Origin: Candidatus Omnitrophota bacterium | GTDB lineage: Bacteria; Omnitrophota; Gorgyraeia; Tantalellales; Tantalellaceae | Direction: 5' to 3' | DNA length: 35,319 nucleotides | NCBI GenBank assembly: GCA_028715965.1 | Contig: JAQUQS010000017.1 | Span: 1-35,319 of the forward strand | In this document: positions 26,282 to 35,302 of the stretch, piece after piece | Layout of the letters: every line of letters starts with the position of its first letter | Position numbering within the stretch: position 1 is the first letter of the stretch | The notes under the pieces: generated by a model | Told to the model about the DNA's origin: nothing | The model's input: the letters and a program-made list of their open reading frames with translations, nothing else | Databases searched by the model: none | Translations under genes and position numbers: made by a program

Positions 26282-28071
26282 AATTCCCCGAACCCGTTAA
26301 GATAACTGATAATACGTTCCACAAGCCTGAAAATATCCGCCATGTTCTTTTTGTTATGCGTGTAACGCGTATATCGCGCCAAATAACATTCAAAAAATAC
26401 GGTTTTAATATCCTGAGAGACCTTACCCCCCTCATCCCCCGGTATGATCTTGTGCTCGATAAGCTCTTCTGTTACGGTTTCAACTGGAACCCCGTAACGA
26501 ATACCCAGATACCCTTGGAGCGCCCTGTATATAGTGTCATAATATAGAACGCTGTTCCCGCTCTTGAGGCACCTCTCCGCCTCCCGCATCATCGTTCTTG
26601 CTTTCCGGGACGCATGATATGCCCGGGAAAAAGGAGAATCCTCACGTAATTTTCTCTGCCAACTCTCGCCAGCAGACAATATCCCGAATAAAACTAACGG
26701 GAAGACCATTGGGACCATAACACGTCCCATCCCGAAAAAATATATATCATGCGTCCCACTTTTCCCGGGAGACCGTTCGATATCCACCATAGCCGCAAGT
26801 ACGTCCTTTTCCCCGACCTTCTCTTGCTCCGGATTTGCGACCTTAGAGCCTTTCACTTTTATATGAAACGGGCCAAGAGGCACGGAATGGTATTTTTCCG
26901 TGTCCGGATCGAAATACGAGAACGGCATTACGCGTAATTCAGTTAACGACGCATCTTCTATTTTAAAAACCTCATTGAAAGTCACGGTTTCGCCAGATTC
27001 ACTTGTTCTTTTTGCCGGAAAAGCTTTTACCCCAACGGTCTCCGCCTTTTCAGGCAGCCGCACAGACGCCATATTGCCTTTTCCTTCTATCCTGACAGTA
27101 AGTGTAATGGTATCTCCGGCATCTAGTACATCTTTATCCACTTCAGCCACTGCCGAAAAAGAACCGACCGCCCCACCAAAACCTTCAGGCTTGCCATCTT
27201 CGGGGAACGGCAATATCTTCAACTTTACGGTCCCACTTTGCTGTACGGTTTCCCTACTGCCGGCCCTGCCTATGTAACGGTCATAGAAAGTACCGTTGTC
27301 GTTCAAAAGCTCTCCCTTAGGTTTCGATATGAGCATAGTAGCCTGGACCGGACCAAAGACTATGTCCCCGGGAAACGGCACAAAAATATCCTTGCTGAAC
27401 TTCAATATAGCTGTCCGTTCACCTTGCTCTCCGATTATTTCCGACCCCGTCTGTTCGTAATTCGTGCCGATATACCCTCCGGGGGCACTGTCCGAAACAG
27501 TTATATTTTCCACATCAAGCCAGTCCGTGAACAAAAGCACGTTCACCTTTACCACCTGGTTAAGGAAAAATTCTTTTTTCGGGATATCGAGTTCCAACCA
27601 TATATGCCCCCCCAGGTCCACTTCTTGGTCAATATTTTTCCCGATGTCTCGGCTCCCACCACGTTCAATGTCCCCAGAAGACAACAGCTCAATGTCATCC
27701 GTTCTGGCCATGCGGTTATTAACTTTTATGGATAGCGGCCCAATAAGGAATTTACCCTCACGAGTTGGTGTCAAATCATATATCAGTCGCGTACACACAT
27801 CACCATTATCGGAAACAAATCCCGTCCTTTTCGTTATAAAACGGGTCCTAAGTCCTTCTATAACCGGAATATCCGGCACTCCTTGCACATCATCCGAAGG
27901 TATATCGATAAAAAGCGACACCTTTCTTCCCGGAGCCGTTTCTTTAGTATTTAGCTTCAAGCGGATGACATCCTCTGCGGCAGGCCCTGCATCATGATGG
28001 AACACTATCGCCAGAGTAATGACGCCACACACAGCAATACAACGGCAATGTTTAAGAACAGCCACTCCCAT
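26278..28071 (-). CDS. batD: BatD-like membrane-anchored beta-domain protein
   Basis: The 597-residue protein starts with a signal sequence (about 1-32). A long periplasmic region of beta-rich immunoglobulin-like repeats follows, including VKVNVLLFTDWLDVENITV and the later DAGDTITLTVRIEGKGN, which is typical of the BatD (oxygen-tolerance) family. One membrane helix (about 446-466, VMVPMVFPLVLFGILS) leads to a cytoplasmic helical tail of about 130 residues containing the ALQGYLGIRYGVP motif seen in this family. The ATG lies 5 bases after the upstream stop, with AGAAG as ribosome-binding site. BatD is thought to form part of an envelope complex with the VWA proteins BatA and BatB. Its exact biochemical role is unknown. 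Confidence 0.88.
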   Translation of the reverse strand: MGVAVLKHCRCIAVCGVITLAIVFHHDAGPAAEDVIRLKLNTKETAPGRKVSLFIDIPSDDVQGVPDIPVIEGLRTRFITKRTGFVSDNGDVCTRLIYDLTPTREGKFLIGPLSIKVNNRMARTDDIELLSSGDIERGGSRDIGKNIDQEVDLGGHIWLELDIPKKEFFLNQVVKVNVLLFTDWLDVENITVSDSAPGGYIGTNYEQTGSEIIGEQGERTAILKFSKDIFVPFPGDIVFGPVQATMLISKPKGELLNDNGTFYDRYIGRAGSRETVQQSGTVKLKILPFPEDGKPEGFGGAVGSFSAVAEVDKDVLDAGDTITLTVRIEGKGNMASVRLPEKAETVGVKAFPAKRTSESGETVTFNEVFKIEDASLTELRVMPFSYFDPDTEKYHSVPLGPFHIKVKGSKVANPEQEKVGEKDVLAAMVDIERSPGKSGTHDIYFFGMGRVMVPMVFPLVLFGILSAGESWQRKLREDSPFSRAYHASRKARTMMREAERCLKSGNSVLYYDTIYRALQGYLGIRYGVPVETVTEELIEHKIIPGDEGGKVSQDIKTVFFECYLARYTRYTHNKKNMADIFRLVERIISYLNGFGEL

Positions 28072-28076
28072 ATCTT

Positions 28077-30311
28077 CTACCAGTCTTTGTCAACTTTCTT
28101 ATTGTATGTCGGTTTAACGTTCCTGATTATCTTTGTCGGCGCCTCGCCGTTCCAATATGATTCGATCACCGTATACGCGCTATTCTCATCCTGCATCTGT
28201 GAGTCCTTATTCTGTCCGGGACCGACACTTCCTTCTACCGCGGACACCTGCCCCGGGCCAAGATATTGGGACATACCGGGATCCGGTCCTTTATCGGAAT
28301 ATGGCATAACTGCCACTTTGCCCTCCACAACACTGACCGTTGTGCGATATTTACCTTTCGGATAGTCGTCTTTATTGAATTTATTATCCCGCTGGTCTTT
28401 GGAGGCAGGTTGTCCCTGACCTTGTCCATCTTGCGGCTTCCGCTCTTCCTGGCCACCCGGTGTATTTTGTTCTCCTGGGCCTTCTCCTTCGCCGCCTTGT
28501 TGTCCTTGGCCCTTACCTTCGCCTTGCCCGCCTTGCGACTTTTGCTGCTGTTGATCCTTACCTTCGCCTTGGCCGCTTTGCTGCTTTTGTTGCGTATCTC
28601 CCTGACCCTGGCCACCTTGTTGTTTCTGGTCTTGCCCCTGGCCCTGACCACTTTGCTCCCGCTTTTGGCCCTGTCCCTGTCCTTGGCCTTTTCCCTGACC
28701 ACTTTGCTCCTGCTGTTGGCTCTTACTCTGTCCTTGTTCACCTGGCGACTGCTGTTGGTCCGTACCCTGTCCTTGTTCGCCCTGTGACTGCTGCTTTTGG
28801 TCCTGTCCCTGTTCTTGCCCGCCTTGCGACTTTTGCTGCTGTTGATCCTTACCTTCGCCTTGGCCGCTTTGCTGCTTTTGTTGGGTATCTCCCTGGCCTT
28901 GTCCGCCCTGTTGCTGCTGTTGTTGCGTATCTCCCTGCTCCTGTCCACCTTGCTCCTGCTGTTGGCTCTTACCCTGACCCTGGCCATCTTGCTGCTGCCG
29001 ATCTTGCCCCTGACCCTGACCGCCCTGTGACTGCTGTCCTTGATCCTTACCTCCGCCTTGGCCTTGTCCCTGCCCACTTTGCTTCTGCTGTTGGCTCTTA
29101 CTCTGTCCTTGTTCACCTTGCGACTGCTGTTGGTCCGTACCCTGTCCTTGGTCGCCCTGTGACTGCTGCTTTTGGTCCTGTCCCTGTTCTTGACCGCTTT
29201 GCGACTTTTGCTGCTGTTGATCTTTACCTTGGCCTTGTCCCTGACCACTTTGCTCCTGCTGTTGGCTCTTACCCTGACCTTGGTCACCCTGTTGCTGCTT
29301 TTGTTGATTATCTCCCTGGCCCTGACCACTTTGCTCCTGCTGCCCGTCCTTACCTTGGCCCTGTCCGCCCTGTGACTGCTGCTTTTGGTCTTGCCCCTGG
29401 CCCTGGTCACCCTGTTGCTGCTTTTGTTGGTTATCTCCCTGGCCCTGACCACTTTGCTCCTGCTGCCCGTCCTTACCTTGGCCCTGTCCACCTTGTTGTT
29501 TCTGGTCTTGCCCCTGACCTTGGTCACCTTGTTGCTGCTGTTGTTGATTATCTCCCTGGCCCTGACCGCCCTGTTGCTGCTGTTGTTGCGTATCTCCCTG
29601 CCCTTGGTCACCTTGTTGCTGCTGTTGTTGATTATCTCCCTGGCCCTGACCACTTTGCTCCTGCTGCCCGTCCTTACCTTGGCCCTGTCCGCCCTGTGAC
29701 TGCTGCTTTTGTTGCGTATCTCCCTGACCCTGGCCACCTTGTTGTTTCTGGTCTTGCCCCTGACCTTGGCTGCCTGGACCTCCTAATGGTGGAGGGGAAG
29801 AACTCTTTTTCCCCAACCGTTCTTCCAACTTGTTCTTTCTTTTTTGCGCTGTCATGAAATTGAATTTTATATCGCGATCGCGGTCATCAACGTTCATAGC
29901 CTTCAGATAATAGTCAATGGCTTTTTCGCACATGGATATGGCTTCTTTCAAGTCCTGTTTTTTTTCCACATCCTCACTAAGCCTGTAACAGACATTTCCG
30001 AGGGAAAAGAACGCGTCCCTCTCTAACCTCACATCTTCCGTGCTTAATGCCCTGACAAAAGCTTTTAACGCGGGTTCGTACTCTTCCATTTCATAGTAAA
30101 CGCACCCCACGTTGTAATTCAGGATATCGGACCCCGGATCCTTTTTAAGCATTTCCTCATACACCTGGGAGGCTTCAAGGTATTTTTTCTCGGAAAATAA
30201 TTTATTCGCGAACTTAACGAGCTCTTTTTCCGGCGACCGCAGAGCCAGAGAAAAAAAACTGCTGACCACAATAAACCCGATCACCCAGACTTTTTTCGAG
30301 TATTTACTCAT
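28077..30311 (-). CDS. batC: BatC-like TPR protein with very long Gln/Gly-rich tail
   Basis: I chose the ATG at 30309-30311 (protein begins MSKYSKK). It has GGTGGTGG upstream and gives a normal signal/anchor helix (about 8-24); an in-frame ATG 141 bases earlier would lie deep inside batB. The 744-residue product then has TPR repeats (about 28-150: LNYNVGCVYYEMEEYEPAL and FFSLGNVCYRLSE). Residues about 181-638 are almost wholly Gln, Gly, Asp, Lys and Ser, followed by a 106-residue tail ending VDKDW. Q-rich tails and a terminal DW occur in other BatC-type proteins, but a stretch of about 458 residues is unusually long. The start overlaps batB by 8 bases. The tail is probably disordered in the periplasm; its function is unknown. 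Confidence 0.85.
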   Translation of the reverse strand: MSKYSKKVWVIGFIVVSSFFSLALRSPEKELVKFANKLFSEKKYLEASQVYEEMLKKDPGSDILNYNVGCVYYEMEEYEPALKAFVRALSTEDVRLERDAFFSLGNVCYRLSEDVEKKQDLKEAISMCEKAIDYYLKAMNVDDRDRDIKFNFMTAQKRKNKLEERLGKKSSSPPPLGGPGSQGQGQDQKQQGGQGQGDTQQKQQSQGGQGQGKDGQQEQSGQGQGDNQQQQQQGDQGQGDTQQQQQQGGQGQGDNQQQQQQGDQGQGQDQKQQGGQGQGKDGQQEQSGQGQGDNQQKQQQGDQGQGQDQKQQSQGGQGQGKDGQQEQSGQGQGDNQQKQQQGDQGQGKSQQQEQSGQGQGQGKDQQQQKSQSGQEQGQDQKQQSQGDQGQGTDQQQSQGEQGQSKSQQQKQSGQGQGQGGGKDQGQQSQGGQGQGQDRQQQDGQGQGKSQQQEQGGQEQGDTQQQQQQGGQGQGDTQQKQQSGQGEGKDQQQQKSQGGQEQGQDQKQQSQGEQGQGTDQQQSPGEQGQSKSQQQEQSGQGKGQGQGQGQKREQSGQGQGQDQKQQGGQGQGDTQQKQQSGQGEGKDQQQQKSQGGQGEGKGQGQQGGEGEGPGEQNTPGGQEERKPQDGQGQGQPASKDQRDNKFNKDDYPKGKYRTTVSVVEGKVAVMPYSDKGPDPGMSQYLGPGQVSAVEGSVGPGQNKDSQMQDENSAYTVIESYWNGEAPTKIIRNVKPTYNKKVDKDW
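28398..29771 (-). repeat. Gln/Gly-coding degenerate tandem repeat array with long internal duplications
   Basis: Short units encoding variants of QGQGDTQQQQQQGG and QGQGKDGQQEQSG repeat across about 1.37 kb. Larger blocks are also duplicated. An 87-base sequence at 29301-29387 is repeated exactly at 29625-29711, an offset of 324 bases (108 codons). A second block of over 100 bases starting near 28716 recurs near 29091 with only a few mismatches (offset 375, 125 codons). All offsets preserve the reading frame, which suggests in-frame expansion by slippage or unequal recombination. Length variation between strains is likely. Confidence 0.92.
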
Positions 30312-31317
30312 TTTCCACCACCGCAGACAGGATAATTTCCGAGATAAGAAACAATATCCCGGCAAGTAGGAATAGTTGATATCTCTCTTTAAGTACTTTG
30401 GTCTTCGGCTCTTTTGATATGCTTTTAGTGAACCGGGACCTATAGTCATCATAGATAGCGTTCAGGCCCAGATCTTCCTGGCTGGCCCGGACATAGATCC
30501 CACCTGTATCTTCAGCTATGCCTTTCAGGACATCCTCCATAAGCCGGGACTTAACAAGGACCCCCTGGCTATTCTTGACATAGGTCATTTGGCCTTTTTC
30601 ATCCAATACCGGGATCAGATCGCCCTTATCAGTGCCAATACCTATGCAAGAGACCGTCACGTTCTCTTTTTTCGCTTCCTGGATCGCCTTTTCAATATCG
30701 CCTTCCGTATTATCCCCATCTGTTATCAACACCATCAGTTTGTTTTCCGCGCCTACAGCTTTATACGCTTTTAACGCTTCATCTATCGCGCTTGGGATAG
30801 ACGTGCCTCCCGTGGGAATACTATTAGTATCAAGGGAATTTACCGCCAGTATATACCCGCTATGGTCCATCGTGAACGGACAGAGGAGAAAAGCCTCACC
30901 CGAGAATGCAATTAACCCTGTCCGGTCCCCACGAAGTCCCTTGATAAAATGCTTAAGCTCGTTCTTTACGAACGTCAGCCGATCCGGCTTAATATCAACG
31001 GTAAGCATGCTTTTCGATGTGTCCACCGCCACGAGAAGATCAAGCCCGGCCTTCTTGTTCTCCTTCCAGAAAAATCCCCATTGAGGACGCGCAAGAGCGA
31101 TGATGATGAGAGCCAATGCGGCAACCTCAAGACTGTAGCGTAAGAGTCTCCTATCCCGGCTGTAAAATGGTATTATCTTGGGCAAAAGTTCCGGCTGCGC
31201 GAATTTTGCCAAGATCTTCGTCCGGTTCTTAGCCGACCAGGCGATAAATACGACCAACAGCGGCAACAAACACGCCAGGACGGTCAATATCACAGGATCA
31301 GCGAAATGCATGCTCAT
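30304..31317 (-). CDS. batB: BatB-like von Willebrand factor A membrane protein
   Basis: The 337-residue protein has two N-terminal membrane helices (about 10-27 and 61-76, the second followed by the family hallmark ALARPQW), a VWA domain and a C-terminal helix (about 317-333). The metal-ion-dependent adhesion site is complete: DTSKS (Asp99, Ser101, Ser103), Thr172 in GGTS, and Asp200 in TDGD. VWA domains of this type bind a divalent cation and mediate protein-protein contacts, and here they are probably a target of the MoxR chaperone. The first ATG overlaps the batA stop as ATGA. A second ATG two codons later is an alternative start. The BatA/BatB naming follows gene order and could be reversed. 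Confidence 0.9.
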   Translation of the reverse strand: MSMHFADPVILTVLACLLPLLVVFIAWSAKNRTKILAKFAQPELLPKIIPFYSRDRRLLRYSLEVAALALIIIALARPQWGFFWKENKKAGLDLLVAVDTSKSMLTVDIKPDRLTFVKNELKHFIKGLRGDRTGLIAFSGEAFLLCPFTMDHSGYILAVNSLDTNSIPTGGTSIPSAIDEALKAYKAVGAENKLMVLITDGDNTEGDIEKAIQEAKKENVTVSCIGIGTDKGDLIPVLDEKGQMTYVKNSQGVLVKSRLMEDVLKGIAEDTGGIYVRASQEDLGLNAIYDDYRSRFTKSISKEPKTKVLKERYQLFLLAGILFLISEIILSAVVENE

Positions 31318-32342
31318 GGCACCTTCCTGAAGAACGTATTACGCAATATACACTCAAGTAAAAGCAGGAATAATCCCCCCCACAGAAAATAGGAGAATAC
31401 ATCGACGTACTCGAGATAACTCTCCTGTTCGATCCTTACTTTTTCAACCGCATCAATGTCCTTATAGCTTTCTTTCAGTGTCGCCATATTTTCAGCCCTG
31501 TAATATTTGCCGCCGGTAGTAGCCGCTATATCTTCGAGCTGTTTTTCATCGATCGCGACATTTCCACCCTTGTATACTTTCCTGCCGGAACCATCTCCCG
31601 CGAACTCGAGAGACTCGTCGCTGACCAACCCGATAGTGTATATCTTTATCCCTAAAGCTCTTGCGGCTTTAGCCGCGATCAAGGGTGGTACCTTACCGTA
31701 GTTGTTAATGCCATCTGTAAGCAAAATGATGATCTTTCCTTTCGCTTCTACGTCTTTCAGGGAATTTAAGGCGGATAATATGCCTGACCCGATAGCCGTA
31801 CCGTCCTTGATCATTCCGACCTTCAACCTGTCTATCGACCCAACAAGCCATTCATGGTCGAATGTCGGCGGACAGGCGACAAAGGCCTCCGCAGCAAAAG
31901 CCACAAGCCCTATCATGTCATCTTTCCGGGTCCGCGCAAAATCTATAGCTACACTTTTTACAGCGTCAATACGGCTGAGATCCTTTACATTCTTGTCGCC
32001 CATGATCCCGATATCCTCAAAACCCAGTTTGACATTTCCTGCCGTCATTGTGCTGGAGCAATCCACTGACATCACTATTGCTATCCCTTCTTTCCTGATC
32101 ACACCCTCTTTGTTGAACTGTGGCCGGGCAAGTCCCGCTATGAGAAGCAGCAACGCCAGCCACCTGAGCAGATAGATGTTGCGGGCGACAAAGGCCCGAA
32201 GGTTCCCACGCAAGGCGCGTACGGTATGGTCAGCCGGGAAAATTATGCCACTCACATGTCCGCGCATACGCAGCAATATGAACAACGCGAGCACGACGAA
32301 CAGAAGCGATAAAGCTAGAGGTGTCCTGAATATAATGGTCAT
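31314..32342 (-). CDS. batA: BatA-like von Willebrand factor A membrane protein
   Basis: The 342-residue product has two N-terminal membrane helices (about 7-25 and 56-73, followed by GLARPQF), a VWA domain and a C-terminal helix (about 315-333). The metal site reads DCSST (Asp94, Ser96, Thr98), with Thr182 in DGTAIG and Asp210 in LTDGIN. The last residue of the first motif is therefore Thr, not Ser, which still offers a hydroxyl. A segment between the first motif and the next helix (about 100-123, GFEDIGIMGDKNVKDLSR) looks like an insertion relative to BatB. The gene overlaps its neighbours by 4 bases on both sides, so the two VWA proteins are probably made in fixed ratio and may form a heteromer. 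Confidence 0.9.
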   Translation of the reverse strand: MTIIFRTPLALSLLFVVLALFILLRMRGHVSGIIFPADHTVRALRGNLRAFVARNIYLLRWLALLLLIAGLARPQFNKEGVIRKEGIAIVMSVDCSSTMTAGNVKLGFEDIGIMGDKNVKDLSRIDAVKSVAIDFARTRKDDMIGLVAFAAEAFVACPPTFDHEWLVGSIDRLKVGMIKDGTAIGSGILSALNSLKDVEAKGKIIILLTDGINNYGKVPPLIAAKAARALGIKIYTIGLVSDESLEFAGDGSGRKVYKGGNVAIDEKQLEDIAATTGGKYYRAENMATLKESYKDIDAVEKVRIEQESYLEYVDVFSYFLWGGLFLLLLECILRNTFFRKVP

Positions 32343-33388
32343 TTTCCCTGCTCAGTTTCCTTGGTCCTTTTTATGAATCCTATTTCTTTTTCCAACCCCG
32401 GGTCAAGCTTTTCGCTCTTATCGCGGCCTACAGAATATTTAACCAGGTCGAGCGACCGGAACTTCTCTTCGAGAAAGCTCTTATCCTCGGGGGACAATTT
32501 GGGCAAAGAATTGACATGGGACACTATCTCCTCAGTGGTCATAGCCCTTCGGGGAAAGTCGTAGCGTTCCTGCAGGTATAACAGCAGGCATCGGTAAAGC
32601 AATGCGGCGAATTGTTTGCCCTTGCCTTGTTCTATAAACCTTTTACTCTTTAGCTTTTTAAACCTTCGAAAAGCCATAATATGCGCGGGTTGGGCGAGCT
32701 TTTGCCCTGCCCTTCTCATGGCAAAGGACAAGACAATGATCACAGCTACCACGAAAGGGGTCACGACCAGATACAAGAATGATCTTATCATTATATCCTT
32801 GTTGGTCCGCACTTTTCGCGGCCCCGGGGTCTCTCTGATGTAATACCTTATCGGCGCTGTTATCGCCCCTCCCATGCGTTCTCCGCTTTTACCGTGCGCC
32901 ATGCCCACCCTCCCGTCAAAGATCCCCTCTCCGGTCTTTATCTCCTCAGGGGAAGTAGGGTCCTCTTTCAATATTTTCCTGACAGCGGCTTTCCCGGTAT
33001 CAATAGTGATCTCTTTTTTTTCTCCTTTTTCCAAGTAACGGACACTTACGTCCGGCAGCGTATAGGTGCCAGGGAACAAATAAGTGAGCTTCATCCGCCT
33101 CAGGATAGTCTGCCTGCCCCGGGACACGGTCTTATCAACCACATTTTCTCTTATATACACATCCCCAGGATCCACAACATCCACCTCGTCAACCAAGATC
33201 CCGGGACCCGCCGACACCAACACCCTAAGAGATAGCGTCTGTCCGATATCAATGGTCCTTGGGCGCACCTTCACGGATACATCTAAAGGCCGTTTTACAT
33301 GCAAAAATACGCCCGTCGCCACTATGATAATTAATATAGCAGCTAGGCCGTAGTAACGCATCGACCTGGGTCGTTCCGGCATATCCAC
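32339..33388 (-). CDS. BatD-like/DUF4381-like two-helix membrane protein
   Basis: The 349-residue protein has an N-terminal membrane helix (about 13-29), a beta-rich periplasmic domain (about 35-185, LDVSVKVRPRTIDIGQTLSLRV), a second helix (about 203-224) and a basic helical cytoplasmic tail. The tail contains YRCLLLYLQERYDFPRRAMTTEEIVSHV, which resembles the C-terminal region of BatD and DUF4381 proteins found between DUF58 and VWA genes in similar operons. The frame can start at a GTG directly after the upstream stop (33386-33388) or at an ATG two codons later (33380-33382). I give the GTG, which AGAGG precedes at better spacing. It is probably an accessory partner of the BatA/BatB complex; its function is not established. 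Confidence 0.75.
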   Translation of the reverse strand: MDMPERPRSMRYYGLAAILIIIVATGVFLHVKRPLDVSVKVRPRTIDIGQTLSLRVLVSAGPGILVDEVDVVDPGDVYIRENVVDKTVSRGRQTILRRMKLTYLFPGTYTLPDVSVRYLEKGEKKEITIDTGKAAVRKILKEDPTSPEEIKTGEGIFDGRVGMAHGKSGERMGGAITAPIRYYIRETPGPRKVRTNKDIMIRSFLYLVVTPFVVAVIIVLSFAMRRAGQKLAQPAHIMAFRRFKKLKSKRFIEQGKGKQFAALLYRCLLLYLQERYDFPRRAMTTEEIVSHVNSLPKLSPEDKSFLEEKFRSLDLVKYSVGRDKSEKLDPGLEKEIGFIKRTKETEQGK

Positions 33389-34270
33389 CTACAAGCCTCT
33401 TTTCTGTTTACGGTGTGTAAAAAAATCGACCAGAGCAGCTTCATATGGTTTTGACGTATCGACAATGATCCTGTCGATGTTCACGGAATAAAAAAGCTTT
33501 TTCCTCCTACGTTCCATCTCATCCGCCTGTTCCCGGTATTTTTCGCGTATATTGATGTCAGAAGTATCCAAATAATAGGCTCTGCCGCTTTCCGGGTCCT
33601 TCAACTCGATAATACCCGCATCGGGCAGCTCCCGTTCCCGCGGATCGATTATCTGTACAGCCACAAGATCGTGCTTTTTCCCGGCGATAGATAACGGTTT
33701 TTTCAGGCCTTTATCCTGGAAATCCGATATCAAGAATGTAACGGTACTTTTTTTTGTAAGCCGCGACAGATATTCAAGCGAAAGTGATATGTTCGTTCCG
33801 ATCCCTTGCGGCTTAAAATACAAAGCTTCCCTGATTATCTTAAAAACATGCTTTGTACCTTTCCGTGGCGGAAGATACCTTTCTATCCGGTCCGTGAACA
33901 CCAAGAGGCCTACTTTATCGTTGTTCTTTATAGCGGACGCGGCGAGAACGGCACACACTTCAGCCGCGAGGTCCCTTTTCAGGTGATTTACGCTTCCAAA
34001 ACGGTTCGACCCGGACACATCAAGGAGCAGCATTATGGTAAGTTCCCGTTCTTCGACAAATTTCTTGATAAAGGGCCGGCCCATACGTGCGGTAACGTTC
34101 CAGTCGATAGAACGTATCTCATCCCCGGGGAGATATTCGCGCACCTCCACGAACTCCATACCCCGCCCTTTGAATACGCTTTTATATTCGCCAGCGAATA
34201 TATCCGTGGCTTTTTTCGCGGTCGTGATCTGTATCCGACGTATTTTCCTGAGTATCTCAGCCGGTATCAT
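33389..34270 (-). CDS. DUF58-family protein (VWA-like), partner of MoxR
   Basis: The 293-residue protein begins at an ATG (34268-34270) behind AAGGGGG. It carries the DUF58 signature at about 35-62 (GRGMEFVEVREYLPGDEIR, then DWNVTAR). A VWA-like fold follows, with DVSGS (Asp84, Ser86, Ser88), a FTDRIERYLPP strand and an SDFQDKG motif. No membrane segment is visible, unlike the longer DUF58 proteins with N-terminal helices, so it should be cytoplasmic. MoxR-DUF58 gene pairs are among the most conserved neighbourhoods of MoxR ATPases, and the protein is expected to be a substrate or adaptor of MoxR. Its stop codon directly abuts the next gene. Confidence 0.92.
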   Translation of the reverse strand: MIPAEILRKIRRIQITTAKKATDIFAGEYKSVFKGRGMEFVEVREYLPGDEIRSIDWNVTARMGRPFIKKFVEERELTIMLLLDVSGSNRFGSVNHLKRDLAAEVCAVLAASAIKNNDKVGLLVFTDRIERYLPPRKGTKHVFKIIREALYFKPQGIGTNISLSLEYLSRLTKKSTVTFLISDFQDKGLKKPLSIAGKKHDLVAVQIIDPRERELPDAGIIELKDPESGRAYYLDTSDINIREKYREQADEMERRRKKLFYSVNIDRIIVDTSKPYEAALVDFFTHRKQKRGL

Positions 34271-34297
34271 TCAAAGATCCCCCTTGAACCGGAACCC

Positions 34298-35290
34298 TCA
34301 TGGAATGGGTATTTTGTCAAATATGGTCTTGATAATATCCTCCGAGGACATCTCTTCGGCTTCAGCTTCATAGCTGGGCATTATCCTGTGACGCAAAACA
34401 TCATATCCTATCTCCCGTATATCCTGAGGAGTAATGTACCCGCGTCCTCGTAAGAACGCGAACGCCTTGGCGGCAAGCACCAGCGCTATCGTCGCTCTGG
34501 GTGAAGCTCCCAGCTGGATAAGGCTCTTTAGATCCTTAAGACCATATTGCTCCGGACGCCTCGTGGCGAATACAAGATCAACAATATACCTTTTTATCTT
34601 GTCATCCACATACACCTCATCGACGATCTCCCTCGCTTTTAGAATGTCTTCCGGCGTCGCTACAGGAGAAACCCCGGCCTTTTTTCTGGTATTTCCCATC
34701 CTGTCCAGGACCACGATCTCCTCGTCCGGCTCAAGATATGATATCTTGACCTTCAGCATAAAACGGTCAACTTGGGCTTCCGGCAACGGATAAGTCCCTT
34801 CCTGATCGATCGGGTTTTGTGTCGCCATTACCAGGAACGGCTCCTCTAATCTGTAACTTGTGGTCCCTATAGTGACCTGCCTTTCCTGCATAGCCTCAAG
34901 AAGAGCTGCCTGCACCTTCCCCGGCGCGCGGTTTATTTCATCCGCAAGGACTATATTGGAGAACACCGGCCCCTTTTTTACTTCAAAAGTACCTTCCTTT
35001 GCGTTGTATATAAGAGTACCCACGATATCGGCTGGAAGAAGATCAGGCGTGAACTGTATGCGCTGGAACTGTGCTTTAATAGCCTGGGATAGTGTCATTA
35101 TAGACAACGTTTTTGCCAATCCGGGCACACTCTCGACCAGTATATGGCCATTGGCCAGAAGCCCGACCATGAGCCTCTCGATCAGGTATTCCTGCCCCAC
35201 TATAACGGTGCGTATCGCTCCCGTAAGTTCTTGTATCAGACGGCTTTCATTTTTAACTTTTTCGTTTATCCGGTCCCGATCAGCGTCCAT
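34298..35290 (-). CDS. moxR: MoxR-family AAA+ ATPase
   Basis: The 330-residue protein shows all AAA+ hallmarks of the MoxR group. Walker A is in ESVPGLAKT (53-61). [13 protein letters not shown] is at about 80-92. Walker B is IVLADE (113-118), with [17 protein letters not shown] after it. Sensor 1 is in [18 protein letters not shown], and a C-terminal lid contains [11 protein letters not shown]. It probably uses ATP to assemble or activate the VWA proteins encoded downstream. I chose the ATG at 35288-35290 because AAAGGGGG (35295-35302) precedes it at proper spacing; an in-frame TTG at 35303-35305 would remove that site. It is the first visible gene of the operon, and its promoter lies outside the window. 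Confidence 0.95.
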   Translation of the reverse strand: MDADRDRINEKVKNESRLIQELTGAIRTVIVGQEYLIERLMVGLLANGHILVESVPGLAKTLSIMTLSQAIKAQFQRIQFTPDLLPADIVGTLIYNAKEGTFEVKKGPVFSNIVLADEINRAPGKVQAALLEAMQERQVTIGTTSYRLEEPFLVMATQNPIDQEGTYPLPEAQVDRFMLKVKISYLEPDEEIVVLDRMGNTRKKAGVSPVATPEDILKAREIVDEVYVDDKIKRYIVDLVFATRRPEQYGLKDLKSLIQLGASPRATIALVLAAKAFAFLRGRGYITPQDIREIGYDVLRHRIMPSYEAEAEEMSSEDIIKTIFDKIPIP

Positions 35291-35294
35291 GATA

Positions 35295-35302
35295 CCCCCT
35301 TT
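35295..35302 (-). promoter_or_regulatory. Ribosome-binding site deciding the moxR start
   Basis: AAAGGGGG lies 4 bases before the ATG at 35288-35290 and supports that start over the upstream in-frame TTG. Confidence 0.7.

Noticed and set aside
28235-29737. A 500-codon Arg/Lys/Ser-rich frame on the minus strand
   Set aside because: This is a frame-shifted reading of the same repeat array in batC. The signal sequence, TPRs and conserved end are in the other frame.
28460-29857. A 465-codon open frame on the plus strand with Leu/Ala/Val/Pro-rich product
   Set aside because: It is antisense to the Gln/Gly repeat of batC. The repeated codons contain no stops in several frames, and the product is a low-complexity mirror of the array. 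It has no convincing start or domain.
30312-30452. A 47-residue N-terminal extension of BatC
   Set aside because: It would lie within the end of batB and put a non-conserved basic stretch before the signal helix. The ATG at 30309-30311 has its own ribosome-binding site.
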